Positions 8,033-15,030 of a stretch of 17,115 nt of DNA are shown in pieces (the stretch's first letter is position 1; each line of letters starts with the position of its first letter). Origin of the DNA: Lutibacter sp. (GTDB lineage Bacteria > Bacteroidota > Bacteroidia > Flavobacteriales > Flavobacteriaceae); the NCBI GenBank assembly GCA_030599055.1, contig JAUVOS010000023.1, forward strand, positions 1 to 17,115. The letters are read 5' to 3'. The notes beneath the pieces are model-generated. The model saw only the letters and a program-made list of their open reading frames with translations. It did no database searches and was not told the DNA's origin. Both the position numbers and the translations under genes were made by a program.

Positions 8033-9583
8033 CTAAATGTCAAATTTAATACCTTGTGCCAATGGCAGTTCAGCACCATAATTTATTGTATTTGTTTGCC
8101 TTCTCATATAAACTTTCCACGCATCAGAACCTGATTCGCGTCCGCCTCCTGTTTCTTTTTCTCCACCAAATGCTCCACCAATTTCAGCACCTGACGTTCC
8201 GAGGTTTACATTAGCAATACCACAATCTGAACCAGTTTGAGAGATGAATGTTTCTGCTTCACGCATATTTAATGTAAAAATTGCTGATGATAATCCTTGT
8301 GGGACATCATTTTGGATATCAATAGCATTTTGTACATCACCCGAATACTTTATTAAGTAAACAATTGGGGCAAAAGTTTCTTCTTGTACAATTTCGAAAT
8401 GATTCTTAGCTTCAGCAATACAAGGCATCACATAGTTCCCAGACTCAAAGCCTTTTTCTTCTAATTTTTGTCCGCCAAATAAAACTTTTCCACCTTCTTT
8501 TTGTACTTTATCTACTGCTTCTTGAAATAGTTCTACCGCGTATTTATCAATTAGTGGCCCTACGAGGTATTTTTCATCAAGAGGGTCTCCAATTTTATCG
8601 GCGAGTTTTTCATAAGCTCCTACAAAAGATTTTTTAACTTGCTCATATATTTTTTCGTGAATAATAACACGACGCGTACTTGTACAACGCTGACCGGCTG
8701 TTCCAACTGTACCAAACACCGTTGACATAATTGCCATAGGTATATCAGCTTCTGGTGTAATTATTACCGCATTGTTTCCCCCTAATTCTAAGAGTGTTTT
8801 TCCGAGTCGTTCTCCTACTATTTTTGCTGTTCTGCGTCCAACAGATGTTGAACCGGTAACTGATAATAAGGCAACACGTTTATCACCTAAGAAGTTATCA
8901 CCCATAACAGAGGAGCGACCCACCACTAGATTAAAGACTCCTTCAGGAACATTATTCTCTATTAATACTTTTTGAATTATCTTTTGTGTTGCAATTGCAG
9001 TAAGTGGTGTTTTTGAAGAAGGTTTCCATATCACTACATCTCCTGCGATAGCAGCTAAAGCTGAGTTCCATGCCCAAACTGCAACAGGAAAGTTATAAGA
9101 AGTAACAATACCGACAATACCAAGTGGATGATATTGTTCTGATAAACGGTGTAAGGGGCGTTCTGATTGAAGTGCTGTTCCATTTATTAAACGTGATTGT
9201 CCGACTGCAAAATCACATATATCAATCATTTCTTGCACTTCGCCAAGCCCTTCTTGAAAAATTTTTCCCATTTCATAGGATACTAAAGCACCTAGGTCCT
9301 CTTTTGCATCCCGTAAAGCGTTTCCTATTAATCGTACAATTTCACCACGTTGTGGAGCAGGAACCATACGCCATTCTTTATAAGCTTCTTGGGCTTTGAC
9401 CACAACCATTTCATAGTCATCTAAGCTTGCTGTTTTTACACTAGCAATTACTTTGTTATCTACGGGTGATGATGAAGTGTTTATTTTACCTTCAGTATCA
9501 AACCATTCAGCACCTGTCGATACGCCTTGGTTTATTTCAGAAAGGCCTAAATTCTTTAATACAGTTTGAATATTTATACTCAT
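8033..9583 (-). CDS. Aldehyde dehydrogenase, ALDH7 family (probable L-aminoadipate semialdehyde dehydrogenase)
   Basis: A cytosolic NAD-dependent aldehyde dehydrogenase of 516 residues, the normal family length. NAD-site and catalytic landmarks are all present: Asn164 (TSYNFP), Lys187 (WKPSS), GSTSVG at 244-249, the general base Glu266 (LELGGNN) and the nucleophile Cys300 (GQRCTS). The C-terminal run SDAWKVYMRRQTNTINYG (486-503) is characteristic of ALDH7/antiquitin rather than of betaine or succinate-semialdehyde enzymes. Family members oxidise alpha-aminoadipate semialdehyde to aminoadipate in lysine breakdown. No other lysine-catabolic gene is in the window, so the substrate is inferred from family alone. 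The start at 9583 gives a normal N-terminus. No clear terminator follows. Confidence 0.92.
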   Translation of the reverse strand: MSINIQTVLKNLGLSEINQGVSTGAEWFDTEGKINTSSSPVDNKVIASVKTASLDDYEMVVVKAQEAYKEWRMVPAPQRGEIVRLIGNALRDAKEDLGALVSYEMGKIFQEGLGEVQEMIDICDFAVGQSRLINGTALQSERPLHRLSEQYHPLGIVGIVTSYNFPVAVWAWNSALAAIAGDVVIWKPSSKTPLTAIATQKIIQKVLIENNVPEGVFNLVVGRSSVMGDNFLGDKRVALLSVTGSTSVGRRTAKIVGERLGKTLLELGGNNAVIITPEADIPMAIMSTVFGTVGTAGQRCTSTRRVIIHEKIYEQVKKSFVGAYEKLADKIGDPLDEKYLVGPLIDKYAVELFQEAVDKVQKEGGKVLFGGQKLEEKGFESGNYVMPCIAEAKNHFEIVQEETFAPIVYLIKYSGDVQNAIDIQNDVPQGLSSAIFTLNMREAETFISQTGSDCGIANVNLGTSGAEIGGAFGGEKETGGGRESGSDAWKVYMRRQTNTINYGAELPLAQGIKFDI

Positions 9584-9670
9584 AATTTGCTATTTTTTAT
9601 TGTGTTTTTATATTTTTATTTACTATTATTTGCAGGGCGAAAGCCGTTAAGGTGGGATGGTCTAATACCC

Positions 9671-9725
9671 CGATGCTCTGCGTTGGAATTTAGGGTTCAG
9701 TCCCGATAGTTATCGGGATGCTCTG
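9671..9725. repeat. Repeat-like intergenic patch with a GATGCTCTG direct repeat and a CCCGATA inverted repeat
   Basis: The ALDH-DUF1858 gap (9584-9728) contains gatgctctg twice (9672-9680 and 9717-9725). The second copy overlaps an inverted repeat, tcccgata (9701-9708) with tatcggga (9711-9718), around a 2-nt centre. There is no U-tract, so it does not look like a terminator. It is more GC-rich than its surroundings. It resembles dispersed REP-type sequences; whether it recurs in the genome cannot be seen here. The rest of the gap is AT-rich and featureless. Confidence 0.5.
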
Positions 9726-9728
9726 AGG

Positions 9729-9977
9729 TTAAATACCATTTATTTCATCGATCTTAGTTTCTGTTTTCTTAATAGGTGCTTTATGTAATTTATTGAGATC
9801 ATCAACTGCTTTTTTAATGGCAACTTCGTCAAAGCCTTTTTCGATACAAGCTTCTTTAAGTGTACCCCAAATGGGTTCTCCACATCTAATACAACGAATG
9901 CCTTTTTCAGATAAATATTTGACTGATTTTGGGTAGTATTCTGTTAAGTCTTCTATGGTTATGTCTTTTGTAATCAA
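9729..9977 (-). CDS. DUF1858 domain protein with a CxxC motif
   Basis: An 82-residue cytosolic protein. The N-terminal pattern (ITIEDLTEYYPKSVKYL, then a CxxC at Cys29-Cys32 followed by GEPIWGTLKEAC) is the DUF1858 fold, often named a putative disulfide oxidoreductase; a third Cys is at 44. A redox or metal-binding role is plausible, but the family has no agreed function. The start is a TTG (9975-9977), because no in-frame ATG exists upstream. The choice is supported by a TAACTTTG promoter box 20 nt before it and by the fit to the family N-terminus. The last 15 or so residues are charged and probably flexible. Its neighbours (ALDH and the sigma operon) give no functional hint. Confidence 0.8.
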   Translation of the reverse strand: MITKDITIEDLTEYYPKSVKYLSEKGIRCIRCGEPIWGTLKEACIEKGFDEVAIKKAVDDLNKLHKAPIKKTETKIDEINGI

Positions 9978-9997
9978 AAAAATGCATTTAAGGGATG

Positions 9998-10033
9998 CAA
10001 AGTTACAAAAAAAGCCGTTCTGAATTACATCAA
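9998..10033 (-). promoter_or_regulatory. Candidate promoter of the DUF1858 gene
   Basis: On the minus strand TAACTTTG (10005-9998) matches TAnnTTTG. A TTG (10033-10031) lies upstream with a 25-nt gap, slightly longer than usual for the -33 element. The -7 box sits 20 nt before the TTG start, the same geometry as at three other genes in the window. It overlaps the terminator of the preceding gene. Confidence 0.5.
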
Positions 10034-10045
10034 AACGACCTTTTT
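10008..10045 (-). terminator. Terminator of the sigma/barrel operon, best formed in the minus direction
   Basis: Arms at 10008-10019 and 10034-10045 pair over 12 positions. The two imperfect positions are G-U wobbles in minus-strand RNA (a GGTCGTT arm facing AACGGCT) but A-C mismatches in plus-strand RNA. The hairpin is followed by a U-run in the minus direction and lies 37 nt past the stop at 10083. Confidence 0.75.
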
Positions 10046-10082
10046 AGTAATGTTTGGTAACCAGCCAAACATAATTAACCAA

Positions 10083-11564
10083 CTAAAACCTAAAATTTAA
10101 ACCACTGTAAACACCAATGGCATATGGATTAAATCCATCTGTATTTGTTTTAAATGTATTTGTGTGTATTTTAAAGATTGGAGTTGCATTAAAATGCACA
10201 TTTTTATATATTTTTAAATCCAATTCCAATCCAAGGTTTCCGGAAAGGTGTAATGAATTTAATTCGGATGTTTTATTCACTTTATTGGAAATTTCATCAG
10301 TTTGGTAATAGATTTCATCTTTATTAAGGATAAGTGTACTAAAACCACTGAGGATACTAATACCAATTTTTCCTTTTTTTAAAGAGTATTTAGCTTCAAA
10401 AGGGACTTCGTAATATCCAAAAACTTGCATTAAATCTCCTGCTTGAGTTTTAAGACCCGTTTCTTGATATGCTTGATCGGAGCTACTAGGTGGCGAAGGT
10501 TTAATGTCATTTATATTAATCAAGTCTTCATATGCGATACTTGATTCACTATTAGCATATCTACCGGGAGATACATAAACATCGCTAGTTTTGTAACCAT
10601 AATCGACTCTATGTACACCTGTTTGAACAGTAAAACGATCATTTATTTGGTAGGCAAGTTGTACACCATAGGCGGTAGATAGCTGCCCTTGTTTAGTGTT
10701 GTTATCAAACTTAGAACCAATAGAAGATACAGTATTTTCAAAAGTATTAAATAAGATGGGAGCTACTGTCGTTGAGACAATCCATTTAGTGGTGTTTTCA
10801 ACAATAATTTCATCGGAACCAGTTGTGTTTTGGGACAGAGATTCTAATGTATTTGAGGTGGGTTGTTCAGCTAGAACAGAATTCTTATCGGCAATTATCT
10901 CTTCTGTTTTATTTGAGGTTTTCTCAGGTGCAATCGGAATATCCTTCCCTTTTTTAGATGTTTGTGCAACTTCGTTTTTAGTTTGAGATGAATCGTTTGG
11001 TGTACGACTATCTTTTAAATTGTTATTTTGTTCTTTTAATTCATCAAGTGCTATAAAAGTAGGAGGGTTTTTTAGCTCTTTATTCTTTGAAGGAGAATTG
11101 CGTTTTTTTGTTTTGGTATCCGTATTATTATTGAGGACAGAATTGTTAACTATTTCGTTTTGAGTGTTCGTAGGGGAAGTATCAAAACTATTTTTTTCGA
11201 TTTCTTTATTGCTAGGAGTAGTTTTATTTATATCTGTTGGTTTTTCGTGGATAGTAATTATTTCTTTATTTGTTGTGCTTGGGGCCGCTATTTCAGGTAA
11301 AGTATTTTTATGAATATTGTTTTCTTTGGTTTTATTCGTGTTATGTTTTAAAGTATTTGTTGTTGTAAAAGGATTGTTAAGAAAAAACAAAATCGCTAAA
11401 CCGGCAGCTATTCCACTTAGCCATAGACCTAAGATACGCCTATTATTTTTTGGTTTTCCATATAAGGCATTGCTTATATTATTCCACAAATGAGTAGGTG
11501 GTTCTTGCTCAAAGTCTCGAAACTTTTCTTGGAATAATCTATCTATATTTTTGTGTTCTTTCAT
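10083..11564 (-). CDS. Sigma-factor partner: single inner-membrane segment, long linker and C-terminal outer-membrane beta-barrel
   Basis: A 493-residue protein translated directly after an ECF sigma factor (stop TAA, one base, then ATG). Residues 1-40 are cytoplasmic and helical (IDRLFQEKFRDFEQEPPTHLW), where an anti-sigma factor would bind. Residues 44-62 (ILGLWLSGIAAGLAILFFL) are the only membrane helix. Residues about 65-255 are a low-complexity Asn/Thr/Lys/Ser/Glu linker with no fold visible. Residues 260-493 show alternating amphipathic strands (STAYGVQLAYQI, RFTVQTGVHRVDYGY) and end in GVYSGLNFRF, the terminal-Phe signal of outer-membrane barrels. The seen architecture implies a protein crossing the whole envelope. 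The role as anti-sigma factor or envelope sensor is inferred from position and N-terminus. It could instead be only a sigma-controlled membrane protein. Confidence 0.8.
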   Translation of the reverse strand: MKEHKNIDRLFQEKFRDFEQEPPTHLWNNISNALYGKPKNNRRILGLWLSGIAAGLAILFFLNNPFTTTNTLKHNTNKTKENNIHKNTLPEIAAPSTTNKEIITIHEKPTDINKTTPSNKEIEKNSFDTSPTNTQNEIVNNSVLNNNTDTKTKKRNSPSKNKELKNPPTFIALDELKEQNNNLKDSRTPNDSSQTKNEVAQTSKKGKDIPIAPEKTSNKTEEIIADKNSVLAEQPTSNTLESLSQNTTGSDEIIVENTTKWIVSTTVAPILFNTFENTVSSIGSKFDNNTKQGQLSTAYGVQLAYQINDRFTVQTGVHRVDYGYKTSDVYVSPGRYANSESSIAYEDLININDIKPSPPSSSDQAYQETGLKTQAGDLMQVFGYYEVPFEAKYSLKKGKIGISILSGFSTLILNKDEIYYQTDEISNKVNKTSELNSLHLSGNLGLELDLKIYKNVHFNATPIFKIHTNTFKTNTDGFNPYAIGVYSGLNFRF

Positions 11565-11565
11565 T

Positions 11566-12117
11566 TTATTCTGATGCTTTGTATTGGTCAGATTCTTGTT
11601 GATCGTGTTCTATTTTCCTTTTAAGAATATTTCGCGCTCTTGATAAATTTGATTTTGAAGTTCCTTCACTTATTCCCAAAGTCTTAGCGACTTCTTTGTG
11701 AGAGTATCCATCCAAAATATACAAGTTGAATACTAATCGGTATTGATTTGGTAAGCCTTGTATTAAATTAAGGAGATAATCTAAAGACACTTCCTCCTCC
11801 GCTACTTCAACCGAAACTTCTTCACTAATATTCTCTTCATTAATTAAATTAAGTACATTCTTTTCTCTGTATTTTTGAAGCGCAGTATTGATTACAATTC
11901 TCTTCATCCAACCTTCAAAAGAACCTTTGTATTTAAATTGTTTTACTTTTTTAAAAATGGTTATAAAACCATCTTGTAAATTATCCTCAGCTTCTTGTTT
12001 ACTTCTTGAATATTTGAGGCTCAACGCAAAAAGCTTACCGGCATAAAGACGGTAAATCTCTTCCTGTGCTTTTTGGTTATTGTCAGCACACTGATGTATG
12101 AGTTTGTTTAAACTCAT
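11566..12117 (-). CDS. ECF-subfamily RNA polymerase sigma factor
   Basis: A 183-residue sigma-70-type regulator. Region 2 (about 21-85) contains the core-binding and -10 recognition helices (QEAEDNLQDGFITIFKKV, then KGSFEGWMKRIVINTAL). An acidic linker (about 93-110) joins it to region 4 (about 115-168), whose helix-turn-helix is GYSHKEVAKTLGISEGTSK. There is no region 1 or 3, as expected for ECF factors. It is followed one base later by the membrane/barrel protein, which is the likely regulator or output. No TAnnTTTG box is seen upstream, so it may be driven by itself or by read-through from the lipoprotein gene at 12202. Confidence 0.92.
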   Translation of the reverse strand: MSLNKLIHQCADNNQKAQEEIYRLYAGKLFALSLKYSRSKQEAEDNLQDGFITIFKKVKQFKYKGSFEGWMKRIVINTALQKYREKNVLNLINEENISEEVSVEVAEEEVSLDYLLNLIQGLPNQYRLVFNLYILDGYSHKEVAKTLGISEGTSKSNLSRARNILKRKIEHDQQESDQYKASE

Positions 12118-12141
12118 GGTTTAGGTTTTTGCGGTTTCTTT

Positions 12142-12159
12142 AAGGAGCTAATACTCCTT
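12142..12159. other. Short hairpin in the leader of the sigma factor gene
   Basis: The arms aaggag (12142-12147) and ctcctt (12154-12159) form a 6-bp stem with a 6-nt loop, 24 nt before the sigma start. It lacks a U-tract, so it should not stop read-through from the lipoprotein gene. In minus-strand RNA the arm aaggag looks like a Shine-Dalgarno sequence, but it is too far from the ATG. Significance is uncertain. Confidence 0.3.
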
Positions 12160-12201
12160 TATTCTATATATACATAACTTAATTAATTACATTTTATTCT
12201 A

Positions 12202-12606
12202 TTATTCTACAACTAGTTCAAATTCTTCAAACTCAGCAACTCCTTGATTATTTTCACCAATCCAGAATTTAAAAATATAGGTCTTAGATTCCGTTGGTCT
12301 AAACGGAAAAGTATAAGTTTCTTCGCTATATTCTTGTGTACAAATTTCAGTATTAGCTACTTCTGCCAATGCTGTAATTACTCTCATATTATTGCTTGGG
12401 ATATCATATTCCATTTCATAAAATGAATAACAGCCGTTTACTAAAGCATATTTAAAAGACAATGAATGTTCGGAACCCACAACTAAATTGTCGGGAATTT
12501 GAATGTCAAATGCACGTATTTTTTCTAAATGAAAATTATCTTCTTCAACGTCTAATTGACAAGATGAGAAAAATAAACTCACAAATAAAAAAATATAAAT
12601 ACGCAT
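12202..12606 (-). CDS. Small predicted lipoprotein of unknown function
   Basis: I place the start at the ATG at 12606 rather than the in-frame GTG at 12624. This gives a 134-residue precursor with a textbook lipoprotein signal: Arg at 2, a hydrophobic core (IYIFLFVSLFF) and SSC with the lipidated Cys at 16. The mature part is acidic and strand-rich, with three further Cys residues (two of them in an ITALAEVANTEICTQEY-like region and a VNGCYSF loop) and a C-terminal Ig-like pattern (KTYIFKFWIGENNQG...FELVV). I do not recognise the family. It lies 84 bp upstream of the sigma factor with no terminator between, so it may be the first gene of that operon. Confidence 0.75.
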   Translation of the reverse strand: MRIYIFLFVSLFFSSCQLDVEEDNFHLEKIRAFDIQIPDNLVVGSEHSLSFKYALVNGCYSFYEMEYDIPSNNMRVITALAEVANTEICTQEYSEETYTFPFRPTESKTYIFKFWIGENNQGVAEFEEFELVVE

Positions 12607-12613
12607 AATAAGA

Positions 12614-12673
12614 AAACGCAACACTTCTGGTTTTGTACTACTTAGATATTAAAAATTCATATTGGTTGCGTTT
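12614..12673. repeat. Nine-base inverted repeat flanking the lipoprotein promoter region
   Basis: The arms aaacgcaac (12614-12622) and gttgcgttt (12665-12673) are perfect inverted copies separated by 42 bp. The proximal arm ends 7 bp before the ATG at 12606. It could be a paired operator or a long-loop hairpin masking the start. No T-tract follows. Confidence 0.4.
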
Positions 12674-12692
12674 AGGGATTATCAACTTTTAG

Positions 12693-13634
12693 TTAAAAAT
12701 TTAGGAGTTTAATTTTATTAAGAATGGTTTGGGCTAATTTTCTTTTAGACTCAACAGTCCAGCCTGCTATATGCGGTGTTAATAAAATATTATCAGCATG
12801 AATTAAATAGTCAAAAGCTTTGGGTAAATTTTTATTTTCAAATAAATTTTCAAAAGATATTTTTTCGTATTCCAAAACATCGAGTCCCGCACCTAGTATT
12901 TTTCTAGATTTTAATGCTTTAACTAAATCATCTGTAACCACAGCAGTTCCTCTGGCAGTATTGAGCAAGAAAAAGGATTTTTTAAAAGATTGTATAAACT
13001 TAGAATTCACCATTTTATAAGACAACTCGTTTTGAGGTGTATGAATACTCACTACATCTGCTTCCTTTTGTAACTGTTTTAAAGAAACCTGTTGACAGTT
13101 TTGATCTCCAACATTTTTTTTGATATCATAACAAATAATTTTTATGTCAAAGCCGCTAAGCTTTTTAGCAAATGCCTTACCCATATTTCCATAACCGATA
13201 ATTCCGATTGTTTTTCCATCTAATTCAATACCTCTATTTGCTTCTCGCAACCATATTCCTTTTCTAATTTCTCGATCTGCTTTATTGAGTTTATTAAAAA
13301 GTGATAATAACATTCCTAAGGTGTGTTCGCCTACAGCATTACGATTCCCTTCAGGCGCAGCAATCAGGTGAATATTTTTCTTTTTAGCATAGTCTGTGTC
13401 AATACTTTCCAATCCAGCTCCCACACGTGCTATGAATTGTAGATTTGTAGCAGTATCAATAAACTGTTTATCAATTTTAAAACGACTGCGGATAACTATT
13501 CCATCATAGTTATGTAGTTTGTGGAAAAGTTCTTTTTTATTACATGAATAATCTGTATCACAATGAAAACCTAAATGTTCTAAGCCTTTTTGTAAAAGTG
13601 GATGATTTTCGTCAAGCAACAATACTTTTTTCAT
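12693..13634 (-). CDS. D-isomer-specific 2-hydroxyacid dehydrogenase (phosphoglycerate dehydrogenase-like)
   Basis: A cytosolic NAD-dependent oxidoreductase. I use the ATG at 13634 (313 residues). The longer frame from 13667 adds MSLSLLFSCKK, which contains a promoter box and is not family-like. Numbered from 13634: substrate-loop Arg49/Arg51 (VIRSRF), dinucleotide motif GIIGYGNMG at 144-152, and the catalytic triad Arg228 (NTARGT), Glu257 (GLDVLEYE) and His288 (LLTPHIAGW). The Arg-Glu spacing of 29 equals that of E. coli SerA, but the Glu-His spacing is 31 rather than 23, so the loop between them is longer. There is no C-terminal ACT domain. It may act on 3-phosphoglycerate or on another 2-hydroxyacid; no serine-pathway neighbour settles it. 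Confidence 0.85.
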   Translation of the reverse strand: MKKVLLLDENHPLLQKGLEHLGFHCDTDYSCNKKELFHKLHNYDGIVIRSRFKIDKQFIDTATNLQFIARVGAGLESIDTDYAKKKNIHLIAAPEGNRNAVGEHTLGMLLSLFNKLNKADREIRKGIWLREANRGIELDGKTIGIIGYGNMGKAFAKKLSGFDIKIICYDIKKNVGDQNCQQVSLKQLQKEADVVSIHTPQNELSYKMVNSKFIQSFKKSFFLLNTARGTAVVTDDLVKALKSRKILGAGLDVLEYEKISFENLFENKNLPKAFDYLIHADNILLTPHIAGWTVESKRKLAQTILNKIKLLNF

Positions 13635-13652
13635 TTTTTTACAACTAAAAAG

Positions 13653-13660
13653 CAAAGATA
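13653..13660 (-). promoter_or_regulatory. -7 promoter box (TATCTTTG) of the hydroxyacid dehydrogenase
   Basis: The minus-strand octamer fits TAnnTTTG and is identical to the box before gpsA. It lies 18 nt before the ATG at 13634 and inside the 5' extension of the longer frame, which argues for the shorter protein. No clear -33 TTG is seen. Confidence 0.5.
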
Positions 13661-13691
13661 GAGACATTTTTTAATTAAATAATTGTAATGA

Positions 13692-13900
13692 GATGTATCA
13701 TAAGGTCAACGCATATTAAAACAAACATGGTTTATTTGTCTTTGAGAAACTTTGTGTCTTCTCCGTGACTCTTTGTGTTATAGCTATTACGCGAAGTTTC
13801 TCAAAGAAGACACAAAGGAACCACAAAGGATTAGTGACAAATGTAAATAGCTAATATACAATCACTTAAGATCTACATGCGTTGACCCTGGATGTATCAT
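13692..13900. mobile_element. MITE-like non-coding element with terminal inverted repeats and a 10-bp target duplication
   Basis: The direct repeat gatgtatcat occurs at 13692-13701 and 13891-13900. Just inside lie the inverted ends ggtcaacgcat (13704-13714) and atgcgttgacc (13877-13887). The 189-bp body (13702-13890) has no coding frame. It contains nested inverted repeats: atttgtc/gacaaat (13734-13740, 13836-13842), a 14-bp pair tctttgagaaactt/aagtttctcaaaga (13739-13752, 13794-13807) and a partly overlapping 13-bp pair ctttgtgtcttct/agaagacacaaag (13750-13762, 13805-13817). The last two are mutually exclusive folds. It sits between the end of gpsA and the promoter of the hydroxyacid dehydrogenase. 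A 10-bp duplication would suit an IS4-type transposase acting in trans, which is inference. The remaining 96 bp to gpsA show nothing. Confidence 0.8.
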
Positions 13901-13996
13901 TAATAATAATCTGGATTATTGAAAATAAGAAACGATTGTGTTTAGAGAATTTAAGATGCTATTTAATGCTAATTTATCCGAGATTTAAAAAAAATA

Positions 13997-14992
13997 CTAA
14001 TTCAACAAAGAAGTTAAAATTTCAAACTCTTTTTTAGGATCTTTTTCTTCGTATAATATATGATATACGGTGTTGATAATTGGTGTATTAGCTTTATTGA
14101 TTTGGTTAATTTTATAAGCACTTTTTGTAGCGTAATAGCCTTCTGCAATCATATTCATTTCCATCATGGCTGATTTAACAGTATATCCTTTGCCTATCAT
14201 ATTACCAAAAGTTCTATTTCGGCTAAAAGCAGAATAGCCTGTAACTAATAAATCACCGAGATAGGCTGAATTATTGATATTTCGTTTGGTATTCCAAACT
14301 TTTTTAGTAAAACGTTTCATTTCTCTGATAGCATTACTCATCAGTACAGCTTGAAAATTATCACCATATCCTAAAGCATGTGCTATTCCTGCAGCCAACG
14401 CATAAATATTTTTTAGCATTGCAGCATATTCAGTTCCAATTATGTCATCTGATATCGTAGTTTTAATATATTCACTTGATAGCAAAGAGCTCATTTGTTT
14501 CGCAATGTTTTCATTCTGAGAGGCTATTGTAAGATAAGATAAACGTTCCATTGCCACTTCCTCTGCATGACAAGGTCCCGCAATTACGCCGATTTGACTG
14601 TAGGGAATACCATAGTTTTTATGAAAATGTTCTCCGACAATTAATCCGGTTTCAGGAACAATACCTTTAATTGCCGAGAAAATATTTTTATCTAATAGAG
14701 AAATATTCAGCTTTTCCAGTTCACTTTGTAAAAAAGCTGAAGGAACGACGAATATTATATATTCACTGTAAGCAACTGCTTCATCAATATCATCGAACAA
14801 TTGTAGATTATCGGCATTGAATGTTGCCTGACTTAAATAATTAGGGTTGTGTCCATGTCTTTTTAAGTGTTCAATTGCGTAGATACTCCTCATATACCAG
14901 CCTACTTCAGTAAGATTTTCAGAGAGCATTTTTACAATAGCAGTTGCCCAACTACCACCTCCTATTACACAGACTTTAGGTTTTGTTTGCAT
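13997..14992 (-). CDS. gpsA: Glycerol-3-phosphate dehydrogenase [NAD(P)+]
   Basis: Makes sn-glycerol 3-phosphate from dihydroxyacetone phosphate for phospholipid synthesis; cytosolic. The start at 14992 gives 331 residues, the usual size. The frame also runs to an ATG at 15037, but those extra codons are the 3' arm and T-tract of the thioredoxin terminator and contain a promoter box, so they are not coding. Seen motifs: nucleotide-binding VCVIGGGSWATA (7-18), SAIKG with Lys109, AGPCHAEEVA (138-147, usually GPSFAxE), catalytic Lys194 (AAMLKNIYALAAG), Asp247 (LGDLLVT) and substrate-phosphate SRNRTFG (257-263). All key residues are present. The gene is monocistronic as far as can be seen, and no strong terminator precedes the element at 13900. 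Confidence 0.95.
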   Translation of the reverse strand: MQTKPKVCVIGGGSWATAIVKMLSENLTEVGWYMRSIYAIEHLKRHGHNPNYLSQATFNADNLQLFDDIDEAVAYSEYIIFVVPSAFLQSELEKLNISLLDKNIFSAIKGIVPETGLIVGEHFHKNYGIPYSQIGVIAGPCHAEEVAMERLSYLTIASQNENIAKQMSSLLSSEYIKTTISDDIIGTEYAAMLKNIYALAAGIAHALGYGDNFQAVLMSNAIREMKRFTKKVWNTKRNINNSAYLGDLLVTGYSAFSRNRTFGNMIGKGYTVKSAMMEMNMIAEGYYATKSAYKINQINKANTPIINTVYHILYEEKDPKKEFEILTSLLN

Positions 14993-15015
14993 TCGATTTT
15001 GTTGGTTAAGTAAAT

Positions 15016-15023
15016 CAAAGATA
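15016..15023 (-). promoter_or_regulatory. -7 promoter box (TATCTTTG) of gpsA
   Basis: A minus-strand TAnnTTTG match 23 nt before the ATG at 14992, directly after the thioredoxin terminator. It is identical to the box of the hydroxyacid dehydrogenase. The nearest upstream TTG is too close to serve as a -33 element. Confidence 0.55.
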
Positions 15024-15030
15024 CTAAAAA

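Noticed and set aside
9124..9399. Plus-strand open frame of 91 codons inside the ALDH gene
   Set aside because: Antisense shadow of a strongly conserved enzyme with complete catalytic motifs; no independent signal.
9701..9718. Intrinsic terminator for the DUF1858 gene
   Set aside because: The hairpin has a 2-nt centre and no following U-tract in either direction.
10696..10986. Plus-strand open frame of 96 codons inside the sigma-partner gene
   Set aside because: It is antisense to the low-complexity linker, where stop-free frames arise easily from the biased composition.
13635..13667. Lipoprotein-like N-terminus (LLFSC) on the hydroxyacid dehydrogenase
   Set aside because: The stretch is short, the enzyme family is cytosolic, and a promoter box lies inside it; the ATG at 13634 is preferred.
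13734..13842. CRISPR array or tandem repeat
   Set aside because: The short CTTTGTG/CACAAAG units are not regularly spaced and are arranged as inverted pairs within a single element.
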